Positions 54,860 to 64,000 of a stretch of 64,000 nt of DNA are shown one piece after another. Under the pieces are notes generated by a model, which worked only from the letters and a program-made list of their open reading frames with translations, had not been told where the DNA came from and made no database searches. Source of the DNA: Meghimatium bilineatum (Eukaryota > Mollusca > Gastropoda > Stylommatophora > Philomycidae); assembly GCA_034231615.1 (NCBI GenBank), contig CM067316.1, positions 25,443,791-25,507,790 of the forward strand, given 5' to 3'. Each line of letters starts with the position of its first letter. Position 1 is the stretch's first letter. The translations under genes and the position numbers were made by a program.

Positions 54860-57490
54860 AATTTCTCATCCATGAAAATTCATTCAAAATCAAGGTCTAG
54901 GAAAGAAGTACTCAATTGCAAACGGAAAATTATACAAAATAAACTATGCCATATGAGGGACTCATGGTTGAGTAATAAAGCAGATGAGATACAAAGATAT
55001 GGAGACACAAACGATTTGAAAAACTTCTATGATGCACTTAAAACATTAGGCCTATATGGTCCAACCTCGTCAGGATCTTTTTCCCTTCTCAATGCAAATG
55101 AAACACAATTAATCGTAGAGAAAGATAACATTTTGCAGTGCTGGGTAGAACATTTGGAGCACATTTTGAACAACCCATCATCAATAAATGAAGAGGCTAT
55201 CAACCAACTACTGCAGGTTCCTCTCACTGAAATGCTAGGAGACATCCCTACTTTAGAGGAAACTTGCAAAGCAATTCATCAACTTTCTAGTGGGAAAAGC
55301 ACCTGACTTGACTCAATACCAATCGAAATATACAAGTATGGTGATAAAAATCTTATTGAAAAACTTCATATAATTTTCCACCAGTCATGGAAAAGCGAAA
55401 CTGTTCCACAAAATTTCAGGGATGTAACAATTATACACCTGTAGGTTTGTTGGTTGGTTACTGATCCAGCAGTCCATGGGCTCATGTCCTTTGACCCAAT
55501 GTCATTAAAATGGCATTATATTACTGGGAAGTCTGTGGATTTTCTGCCCACCTCTGGACAGAGCCAGAGAATAACTATCACATCTCCAGGAGGGTAGGTT
55601 TCAACCTATGCACTGCTTCCAGCCACTGTAGCCAAGATAGGGTTCAATGTGCTCATTCCCTGCCACCAATAGACTACTGGTTATGCCGAGCTTCTCTATT
55701 GCTCCAGGCACACAAACAAATGTTCAAGTCAAAAGGATTGTCACGTCCTGAGTCACTGTGCCCCTATAATGGGTCTCAGCTAAAGGAGAAAACAGTGCTG
55801 TCAGTTTCCTCCTCCTCAGTGCTGCATAGTATATCTCTGGCTCCCTCCCAACCACAGAGTGTGCATACATATATATTCAAGTAAACATGAAACACATTTC
55901 AACAACAAAATAAAAGCATAATTGTATAGATGACGTGCCATGAAGTTTCTATAAGAAGATAACCTCCATATAACGGCACGTCATCCACTAAGGTTTTCTG
56001 TTGCATGGGAGGTTTGTCTAGTGGGCCATTGTTGAGACCCACAGATGAACCAAATGTGTATACACCTGTTAAAAACATAAAGGGAACCGCCAGTCCTGTA
56101 ATAATCATCGTGGTACTGTCCATCGCTGGAAAGATATTTGATCGAATCCTTTTGAACCGTCTTACATCTCAATGAAGGATTATTACCGGAAAGCCAAGGT
56201 TTCAGAAAAGAATGCGGAACAACTGTTTTGGTCTTTGCTGAAAGACAACTTCAAGAACAACACTGTGACCTGTACACAGCATTCATAGACATAACAAAAG
56301 CATTTGATACTGTGAGTAGAGAGGGGCTGTGGAAGATTATGGCAAAATATGGATGCCCACAGAAATTTATCACAATGGTGCAGCAATTGCATGATGCAAT
56401 ACAAGCTAGAGTTCAGGATGATGGAGAGTTATCTGAACTGTTTCCTGCCAATATGGAGTAAAACAGGGATGTGTATTAGCACCTACTCTATTTAGCCTCA
56501 TGTTCTCTGCTATGTTGGATGATGTTTCCAGAGATCTAGACTTGGGAGTAAACATCATATATCGTATAAATAGAAAATTGTTCAACCTTCGGCAACTCCG
56601 AGCATAAACCAAAGTCAAATCACACACAATCAGGAATCTCCTATTTGCTGATGACTGTGCCCTAAATGCCAACACTGAGTCTGATTTACAATTTATTATA
56701 GACAGATTCTCCCAAGCCATACCAACTTTGGACTTACTATTAACACAGAGAAAACAGAAGTCATGTTACAACCAGCACCTGACAAAAGCTATCTCAAGCC
56801 CTGTATAAAAGTAAATGGCGTAGCACTGAAAGTTGTGAATAGATTCACATTCCTAGGTAGTACATTATCACAAGATACCAACATTGATGATGAAGTGTAT
56901 ACAAGGATCACCAAGGCAAGCAGCACTTTCGGCAGACTGTGTAACGTAGAAATGCCATTAATCTAAAACTAAGCTGAAAGTCTAGAGAGCAGTGATACTC
57001 CCAGTGTTGTTATACGCTAGTGAAACATGGACTGCGTATAGACGTCATGTGAGGAAACTCTATCACTTTCACACAACTTGTCTCAGAAAAGCTATGAACA
57101 TCAAATGGCAAGACAAGATTCCAGATACCACTGTCCTTGACAGATCTGGTATCCCCAACATTGACACTTTACAGATGCAGACACAGATTCGTTGGACAGG
57201 TCCTTTTTTTTATACATATGCCAGACCATCGCCTGTCAAAGATACCTCTTTATGGTGAGCTGGAGAAGGGTAAACGATCTCAAGGTGGCCAAAAGAAGTG
57301 CTACAAGGACTCGTTAAAGACTTCACTGAAAGCGTTTGAAATAGACCAAGACACATGGGAAGTACTTGCACAAAATAGATCTGCATGGCGCTCTACAGTC
57401 AAAAAGAGCGCACCATCTTGTGAAAAGAGGAGAAATACTGCAGCTCAACCTTGGAGAGTAGCTGAAAAGTCACAGATAGACTGAAATCTG
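54860..57490 (+). mobile_element. LINE: linker, RT and C-terminus, broken, with insertion
   Basis: Blocks in order: KNFYDALKTLGLYGPTSSGS, ETQLIVEKDNILQCWVEHLE, PTLEETCKAIHQLSSGKS, DSIPIEIYKYG, FRDVTIIHL, (insertion 55,443-56,058), RGTTVLVFAERQLQEQHCDL, ITKAFDTVSREGLWKIMAKY, VKQGCVLAPTLFSLMFSAML, LLFADDCALNANTESDLQ, FTFLGSTLSQDTNIDDEVYT, LYASETWTAYRRHVRKLYHF, MNIKWQDKIPDTTVLDRSG and RSQGGQKKCYKDSLKTSLKA. It lacks the endonuclease and has several frame breaks. The family is the one widely annotated in animals as craniofacial development protein 2-like / jockey-like RT. Confidence 0.92.
55443..56058 (-). mobile_element. 616-bp element inserted in a LINE, 11-bp TSD
   Basis: LINE sequence stops at TATACACCTGT (55,432-55,442) and resumes after a second TATACACCTGT (56,059-56,069). 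The insert's right part (AGTTTCTATAAGAAGATAAC, GTTTTCTGTTGCATGG) is the reverse complement of repeats at 11,035 and 49,870. Its left part (GATCCAGCAGTCCATGGGCT) matches 50,165-50,225 inverted. No coding domain was recognised; a non-autonomous element is likely. The strand assignment is arbitrary. Confidence 0.75.
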
Positions 57491-57589
57491 TCTACAGTGG
57501 TCATTCCTGCACTGTCCAAGGACATTAAATAACCAGAGTATATTGTTATTATTATTTCTTTCTTCTGTGATTTATCTATATTTCTGTTT

Positions 57590-58632
57590 CAATAACCGAA
57601 GTAAAATGTCATTAGTATGTCATTCTTCTAAGAATTTTCTATATTCCTGCTTAAATAACTAAAGTAAAATGTCATTAGTATGTCATTCTGAGAAATATCT
57701 ATATTCCTGCTTAAATAACTAAAGTAAAATGACATTAGTATTTCATTCTTCTGGGATTAGTATATATTCCTGGTTAAGTAACCAAAGTAAAATGTCATTA
57801 GTATATCATTCTTTTGGGATTAATCTATATTTGTTTTGTATTAATCAAAGTAAAATGTCATTAGTATTTCATTATTTCATTTATCTATATTCCTGCTTAA
57901 ATAACCAAATTAAAAAGTCATTAGTATTTCATTATTCTGGGATTTATCTATATTCTTGCTTTAATAACTACCCGGTAACTAAATTAAAATGTCATTAGTA
58001 TTTCATTATTTCATTTATCTATATTTCTGTTTAAATATCCAAATTAAAAAGTCATTAGTATTTCATTATTCTGGGATTTATCTATATTCTTGCTTTAATA
58101 ACTAACTAAATTAAAATGTCATTAGTATTTCATTAGATGAGGTTTATCTATATTTCTGCTTTAATAATTCAAGTAAAATGGTATTAGTATTTCATTCTTC
58201 TGGGATTTATCTGTATTCCTGGTGAAATAACTCAAGTAAAATGTCATTAATATTTTCATTCTTCTTTCTATATTATTGCTTAAATACTTAAAGTATAATG
58301 TTATTAGTATTTCATTCTTCTATCTATATTCCTGCTTAAATAACAAAAGTATAATGTCTTTAGTATTTTATTCCTTTGAGATTTATCTATATTCCTGTTT
58401 AAAGAACTAAAGTAAAATGACATTAGTATTTCATTCTTCTGGGATTTATTTATATTTTTGCCTAAATAACTAAAGTAAAATATCATTAGTACTTCATTCT
58501 TCTGAGCTTTATCTATATTATTGCTTAAATAACTAAAATGTCATTATTTCATTCTTCTGGGATTTATCTATATTCCTGCTTTAAATAACTAAAGTAAAAT
58601 GTCATTAGTATTTCATTCTTCTGGGATTTATC
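57590..58632. repeat. Minisatellite, ~63-bp unit, left block (~16 copies)
   Basis: The unit is TGTCATTAGTATTTCATTCT, TCTGGGATTTATCTATATTC, CTGCTTAAATAACTAAAGTA, AAA. Copies differ by substitutions and small gaps. The array resumes at 62,943 after the LINE. Confidence 0.95.
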
Positions 58633-61600
58633 TTCTTCTTCTTTCGTTCACTTGAAACATGTCTATATCTGTAATTCTGTCTCCTTAATAAAACTCACTG
58701 TCTTTTGTAGCCCATAAAGTGTCCCATAAAGCTTTGATTCCAGTGTTGTTTCGTCTGGCCAATATGTATGCCTCAGCGTTTCATGCTCAGAACACTCTTG
58801 AAGTTTGGCACTCTGTGCTGCCTGTATTCATGGCCGTGTTGCCAATCTTGAACTTTGTATACACGTGACTGCGGAGTCGGTTGTGTCCTGTTCTGAGACG
58901 TAGAATTATAACTTGTTCTGATCTGTTCATAATGTGATAGTCATCTTGTGTTGGTGTTTGTCGCTTTCTTATTGACTTGATCATCTGTTTTTTCTGATGG
59001 TAGGTGGTTGGTATATCTGGTTGGTCTTCAGCAGCACCTTCCTTAGCCAGTTGGTCTGCTTTTTCATTTCCTGGAATTCCACAATGAGAGGGTATCCACT
59101 GCATGGTTACCCTATACTGGTAAGACAATTCGCTAAGTAGTTTTTTCAAGTCTATTAGTTTTCCAGACTGAAGAGCTTGAAGCACTGACCTTGCATCTGT
59201 CAGGAATACCACAGGCTGTAGGCCAGAGTTGGAGTTCAGCAGTTTTTTAGCTGCCACACTAATTGCCTGGATTTCTGCATCATAATTATTGCAGAATTTT
59301 CCTGTCAATGTTTTTCCTGGCTTGTGTGGATATTCTATATATACACCTGCACCTCCATTCCTCACAGCATTCTGTGCTGACCCATCTGTGTACACTCTGA
59401 CCCATATATCTTGTGGATATTCCTCCTCCAGGAAACTGAGGGTGACTGTCATTCGCTGCACACTGTTCTGTTCGTCCTCGCTTAGTATTCCTTTCACATG
59501 GGTCTGAATGTATATTGGCATTCCATGGCTTTCACTCCACGGGGTTTGTTCTGGTACAGACCTTAAGGGGCTGTCAACTTCAGATAGGTCTGTAAGTTGT
59601 CTACAGAGTCGTTTAGCTTGATAGATAAAGCTGCTCCTTTTCAGTCGCCCCATTGCTAGATTTTGGAATCTTTCCTTCATTGGATGACTTGGCATACACT
59701 GAAACTTTTCTGCTTGAATTAGTACTTTTGTGTCTCTGCGTTCGCCAAGTGTTTGCATTCTTCCCATTTTCTGCATCTCTGCTATGGGTGTTGATTTCAT
59801 TGCTCCCAACATTATTCTAAGTGCCTGGTTTTGCACTTTATCTAGATCTTGTAATGTTGTGTTTGATGCAGGACACCACGCAGCTGAACCATATTCCAGG
59901 TGTGGTCTTATGCCTTTCTGGTAAACTTTACTGAGTATATTCCCACTGGCTCCCCATGTGGTTCCACTTAGTTTTCTCAGGATAGCTAACTTCCTCCTGG
60001 CTTTTGTTGTTGCTTTGTTTATGTGCTGCTTCCAAGTCAGCTTATCATCAAAAGTAACTCCGAGGTATGTGGGTTGTTTGTCTTCTTTCAAGAGCTCTCC
60101 ATCTATCTTGATATGACCAGCTTTTTGTTTTGGTGAGAGGGTAAAGAGTGTAGTGCTGCACTTATCTGTGTTAATGCTGACGCACCATCTATTTGCCCAT
60201 AAGGTTAGAGCATCGATAGCTCTTTGTATTTGTTTAGTGGCCACTGTTGCATGTTCTTCCGTGCACCAGATCACCAGGTCGTCAGCATACATTGCCACTT
60301 TGATCCCGTGTGGTAGTTCAGCAACTAGGTCATTGATGTAAACCAAGAAAAGTGTGGGTGACAGGACTCCTGCCTGGGGGACTCCATGACGCAGTAGAAC
60401 TTTCTTGCTCTTGCGACCATCTAATTTTACCCTGGCTCTTCTATTATGCAGGTATGCTTTTACCCATTTGTACATTCTTGAGCTAACCCTGCAATTTCGC
60501 AATTTCTTTAGGAGCCCTTCTTTCCAGACCTTATCAAATGCTTTTCTGAGGTCTATCCATGCTGCTAGTACCAGTTTCTTTTCTTGGAAGGCATCCTCAA
60601 TCTCTTGGGAGAGGTAGGTTGCCTGATCTTCAGTAGAGTAAAAAAGTAAAGTAACCCATAGCATTTATTAATGCTGTAGGGGTGTGAGATGTTAGCGATC
60701 TCACATTTCACAGGCTCTGCAAATGAGGGCGGTAGCCATCTCCTCTCCCTCGCAGTCTTTACTTCCCGGATTAATCCGGTACCCATTTAAGGCTGGGTCG
60801 ACCTGGGAGCCATTGCGATCTGAAAACATTTCCGCCTCAACTGGGGAATGAACCCAGGACCACTCATATGCGAAGCCAGTGCGCTAACCACTGCGCTAAC
60901 GTGGCTCCCTTCAGTAGAGTAGCACTGTCTGAAACCTGCTTGCTGTGATACCAGAAGGTTTTCACTTTCAAGGTACCACTGCATCCTAAGATTGATAATG
61001 CGTTCCATTGTTTTACATAGACAGCTTGTGAGGCTGATGGGCCTGTAGTTGGAGACTGTGTTTCCATCTTTTCCTGATTTGAGGAGTGGTATTATTATTG
61101 CTTCTCTCCACGCCTGTGGTACATTACCTGTGCACCAGCTTGTGTTAAAGATCTGCAGTAGCTTTGCTCTTGCTGCAATTCCCAGGTTTCTAATCATTTC
61201 ATTGGACACTCCATCAGCTCCAGGGGACTTTTTCATTTTCAATTTGGATATTGCATGCTCCAGTTCTCTCATTGTGATTGGTGCCTCCATGACTTCAGGT
61301 ATAGGTTCGCCTTGTCCAATGTTTTGCTGGTTCTCTCTAACCTCCTGTTGTTTGTCTGGGCTGACTTTGACATTATTGTCTTCTGCAAAGGAATCTGCAA
61401 AGTAATCAGCTGCATGTTTACCTGTTAAAATGTTTCTATCTTTATAAAGTGTGATCCTGGTATTTCTCCCTGTACCTTCATCATTTAGTTGTTTTACAAG
61501 TTTCCATAATTTCCTAGTATCTCTTTCTAGGTTCAGCGACTCTGTTTTTTTCTTTCCAGCTGCTCCGTCTGGCTTGTAACTTGGCTCTTTGAAATTTAGC

Positions 61601-62942
61601 CTTTGTTTGCTGATATTTGTTGTGATGTTCTTGGCTAGGTCTGTTCTCAGCCTGCTGTCTAGATGTTTCCATCTCATTTTGCAGCTTTTCCAGTTCATCA
61701 TTCCAGTAGGGTTTGTAGTTTTTGCGTGCCCCCCTGGGTATGGTTTTACTAGCAGCATGTAGTATACATCTATTAAATTCACTCACTGCTCTATTGATGT
61801 CTTTGTCCAAGTTCATGTCCTTAGTTAGAACACTGGTTAAATGCTGGTACATTTTCCAGTCTGCCCTTTTATAGCTCCACCTAGTGAGCATGCTGCTATC
61901 CTTGGTAAATTCATTGTGGATTTCCAGAAATACTGGTCTGTGGTCACTACCTCCAAGCTGCTTTCCAATGACACGTGTGATGTTCCATTCCAAGCCTGGT
62001 GAGTGGGATGCCAGGTCTGGTGTAGAGGTGGTGTGCCATGCTCTCGAGTAGAAGGTTGGTGAGTCTGCTGGCTGGTTAATAAGAATGAGATTATTTTCAT
62101 CCTGCCAGCTCTCAAGTTCCTCACCTCTCTTGTCGATATGATCGTAGCCCCAGCTCTGGGAGTGGCTGTTGAAGTCACCACACACTATAAGTCTCTCTTT
62201 GTCTGGAATTGTGTCTAGTGCCAATGGTTTATCATTTGGACAGTAGTAGTTCAGGAGATAGAATTCTGCACTGTCTGTTTTTAGGTGGAGCATCTGGTAT
62301 TCTGCCCCTTCCATATATACTTCCAGCTGACATGCGCTGATATTGTTTTTAACAAGTGTCAGAATTCCACCCTTTCACCTGTCCTTTCTGTCAGACCGGT
62401 AGCACTGGTAGCCTCTGATTTTGAAGGCTATGTCACTGCTGAGGTGTGTTTCTTGGATACAGCATATACTAACTTGTTCTTCACTGAGGACATTTTCAAT
62501 TTCCAATTTTTTGCTGTATCCATCTCTTTTACTGTTGACACACTCAGCATTCCAGTGCATTATTTTTATTGGTCGTTTGTTTGTTTGGCCAGTAGCTCTA
62601 TTCCCTTGCCTCCTGGCTCCTCAGGGCAATTAAGAAGGACTTCCAGTAACTGAGGTTGGGCCCTTTCGAGGTATAGGGCCCGGCACCATCCCTGCCTGAA
62701 CGTCCGCCACAGGGCAGGCACCATAACTATTTATAGATGTAGACATGTTTCCATTGTGTTTTGTGTGTGGCATCCTGATTATCTGTGTGCCTTTTGGCTG
62801 GATGCCTCCGTCTTCAGCACTCTGCTTACTTGGGCAGGACTATGGTCCTGCTCGAGTGGGACTGCCCGACCAGTCTTAGTTTCCAGCCCCTGATGGCTGA
62901 ACTACGCCCCATCACCTCTGCACGGTGCTGGTCTCGATGGGG
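58633..62942 (-). mobile_element. Nearly complete LINE (endonuclease, RT, RNase H) inside the minisatellite
   Basis: The minus strand has a ~360-bp leader, then APE endonuclease (HWNAECVNSKRDGYSKKLEI, CIQETHLSSDIAFKI, ERLIVCGDFNSHSQSWGYDH, GGSDHRPVFLEI), RT (KKSPGADGVSNEMIRNLG, NYRPISLTSCLCKTMERIIN, AAWIDLRKAFDKVWKEGLLK, LSPTLFLVYINDL, MYADDLVIWC) and RNase H (VYTDGSAQNAVRNGGAGVYI, NNYDAEIQA, LTDARSVLQ, SHCGIPGNEKADQLAKEG). It ends near the tail GAACGAAAGAAGAAG. Without the SINE at 60,641-60,909 it is ~4.0 kb. The catalytic motifs of all three enzymes are present, but I count at least three frame breaks (near 62,375, near a T-run at 61,545 and near 58,800) plus the SINE. It is an I-clade/Nimb-like element. 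The flanking TGGGATTTATC repeat (58,622-58,632, 62,943-62,953) may be a TSD, though the same text belongs to the minisatellite. Confidence 0.95.
60641..60909 (-). mobile_element. tRNA-derived SINE (family B), full length, 12-bp TSD
   Basis: The minus strand starts GGGAGCCACGTTAGCGCAGT. Its A box TAGCGCAGTGG fits the pol III consensus, and its B box is GGTTCATTCCC. The tail is TTAATAAATGCTATGGGTTA then CTTTACTTTTT. The TSD TTCAGTAGAGTA lies at 60,629-60,640 and 60,910-60,921. It sits inside the RT of the LINE at 58,633-62,942 and is therefore younger than that LINE. Confidence 0.96.
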
Positions 62943-63735
62943 TGGGATTTATCAATATTGCTGTTTAAATAACTCAAATAAAATGTCATTAGTATTTCAT
63001 TCTCCTGAGATTTATCTATATTCCTGGTCAAATAAATCCAGTAAAATGTCATTAATATTTTCATTCTTCTTTCTATATTATTGCTTAAATACTTAAAGTA
63101 TAATGTCTTTAGTATTTTATTCCTTTGACATTTATCTATATTCCTGTTTAAAGAACTAAAGTAAAATGCCATTAGCATTTCATTCTTCTGGGATTTATTT
63201 ATATTTTTGCCTAAATAACTAAAGTAAAATATCATTAGTACTTCATTCTTCTGAGCTTTATCTATATTTCTGCTTAAATAACTAAAATGTCATTATTTCA
63301 TTCTTCTGGGATTTATCTATATTCCTGCTTTAAATAACTAAAGTAAAATGTCATTAGTATTTCATTTTTCAGGGATTTATCAATATTGCTGTTTAAATAA
63401 CTCAAATAAAATGTCATTAGTATTTCATTCTCCTGAGATTTATCTATATTCCTGGTCAAATAACTCCAGTAAAATGTCATTAATATTTTCATTCTTCTTT
63501 CTATATTATTGCTTAAATACTTAAAGTATAATGTCATTAGTATTTCATTCTTCTATCTATATTCCTGCTTAAATAACTAAAGTAAAATGTCACTGGTATT
63601 TTATTCTTCTGGGATTTATCTATGTTCCTGCTTAAATAACTAAAGAAAAAAGTCATTAGTATTTCATTTTTCAGGGATTTATCTATATTCCTGCTTAAAT
63701 AACTAAAGTAAAATGTCATTAGTATTTCATTAATA
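62943..63735. repeat. Minisatellite, ~63-bp unit, right block (~12 copies)
   Basis: Same unit as 57,590-58,632. A segment of about 360 bp appears duplicated within this block (compare about 62,945-63,300 with 63,372-63,720). Confidence 0.95.
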
Positions 63736-63901
63736 ATATTGATTAAAAAGTTCTCTTACCATCTGTGATTCTTTTCAAATATACAATATATGTGCACATT
63801 TCATACTCATGATTTTCTGATGACTAAAATTCTCATTATCAAATTTCTGATGATCAAATTTCTGATGACCAAATTTTTTATTTATATTTATTCTATTTTA
63901 G
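63736..63901. other. End of intron with splice acceptor
   Basis: AT-rich sequence with a short repeat of AAATTTCTGATGA units, leading to a polypyrimidine tract and acceptor (TTTATTCTATTTTAG) at 63,887-63,901. Confidence 0.7.
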
Positions 63902-64000
63902 GCTGAAGAACCTCCTATTGCCAATTTTGATGTAGACATCAACTTCTATGATCGACATGTGTTGCCAGCTCTTACAAATCATGTACCATGTTTCCAATCA
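63902..64000 (+). CDS. FOXRED1: FOXRED1 orthologue, one C-terminal-region exon (partial)
   Basis: After the acceptor at 63,901 the frame reads AEEPPIANFDVDINFYDRHV then LPALTNHVPCFQS and runs off the window. Human FOXRED1, from memory, has [20 protein letters not shown] then PHLALRVPAFE at about residues 385-415, an unmistakable match in spacing and key positions. FOXRED1 is a mitochondrial FAD-dependent oxidoreductase of the DAO family needed for complex I assembly. The FAD-binding GxGxxG exons were not found upstream in this window, so the preceding intron, or a more distant part of the gene, lies in or beyond the repeat-rich region. No break is visible in the part seen. Confidence 0.82.

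Noticed and set aside
58304-63719. Minus-strand open frames of 60-107 codons repeating NIDKSQKNEILMTFYFSYLS-type text
   Set aside because: They follow from the 63-bp period of an AT-rich minisatellite. No start context, splice sites or domain was seen.

Overview
This window is intron-rich, repeat-rich nuclear DNA from an animal. It is AT-rich (about two thirds A+T by eye). Exons are short, with GT/AG splice sites. There are many non-LTR retrotransposon (LINE) fragments, at least three SINE-like families, DNA transposon relics (Merlin, Tc1/mariner, hAT, piggyBac-like) and several minisatellites. No bacterial, viral or organelle genome features were seen. The mix fits an invertebrate metazoan (mollusc-like or another marine invertebrate), but I cannot name the species.

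Left part (about 4.4-25.3 kb, minus strand): the 5' half of a CLIP4 orthologue (CAP-Gly domain linker protein 4). Six coding exons follow one another in phase at 19,680-19,871, 16,714-16,969, 13,790-13,933, 11,484-11,683, 7,164-7,299 and 4,471-4,605. They encode the conserved N-terminal segment, the ankyrin repeats and the first CAP-Gly domain. The remaining CAP-Gly domains must lie left of the window. The introns hold LINEs, SINEs, a Merlin transposon carrying a perfect-armed palindrome, and a TTAA-flanked piggyBac-like element.

Middle (about 25.3-50.9 kb): no convincing host exon. It is a graveyard of LINE 3' fragments in both orientations, a Tc1/mariner end, hAT ends, SINEs, 34-bp and 32-bp tandem arrays, a decayed repeat of about 45-48 bp, and a 1.7-kb purine-rich stretch.

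Right part: at 50,902-50,982 (minus) there is a plausible first coding exon of an unrecognised gene, with an E2F-like site just upstream. To its right lie SINE, hAT and LINE relics. From 57.6 to 63.7 kb a 63-bp minisatellite is split by an almost complete LINE (endonuclease, reverse transcriptase, RNase H), which itself carries a tRNA-derived SINE. The window ends in an exon (63,902-64,000, plus) matching the C-terminal part of FOXRED1, a mitochondrial complex I assembly oxidoreductase.

The most informative observations are dated insertion events with clean target-site duplications, a SINE family whose 3' tail resembles that of the resident LINE, a 212-bp-armed palindrome inside a Merlin transposase, and a recurrent hammerhead-ribozyme-like motif. 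I did not find a clearly new functional system. Most of the sequence is transposon-derived.
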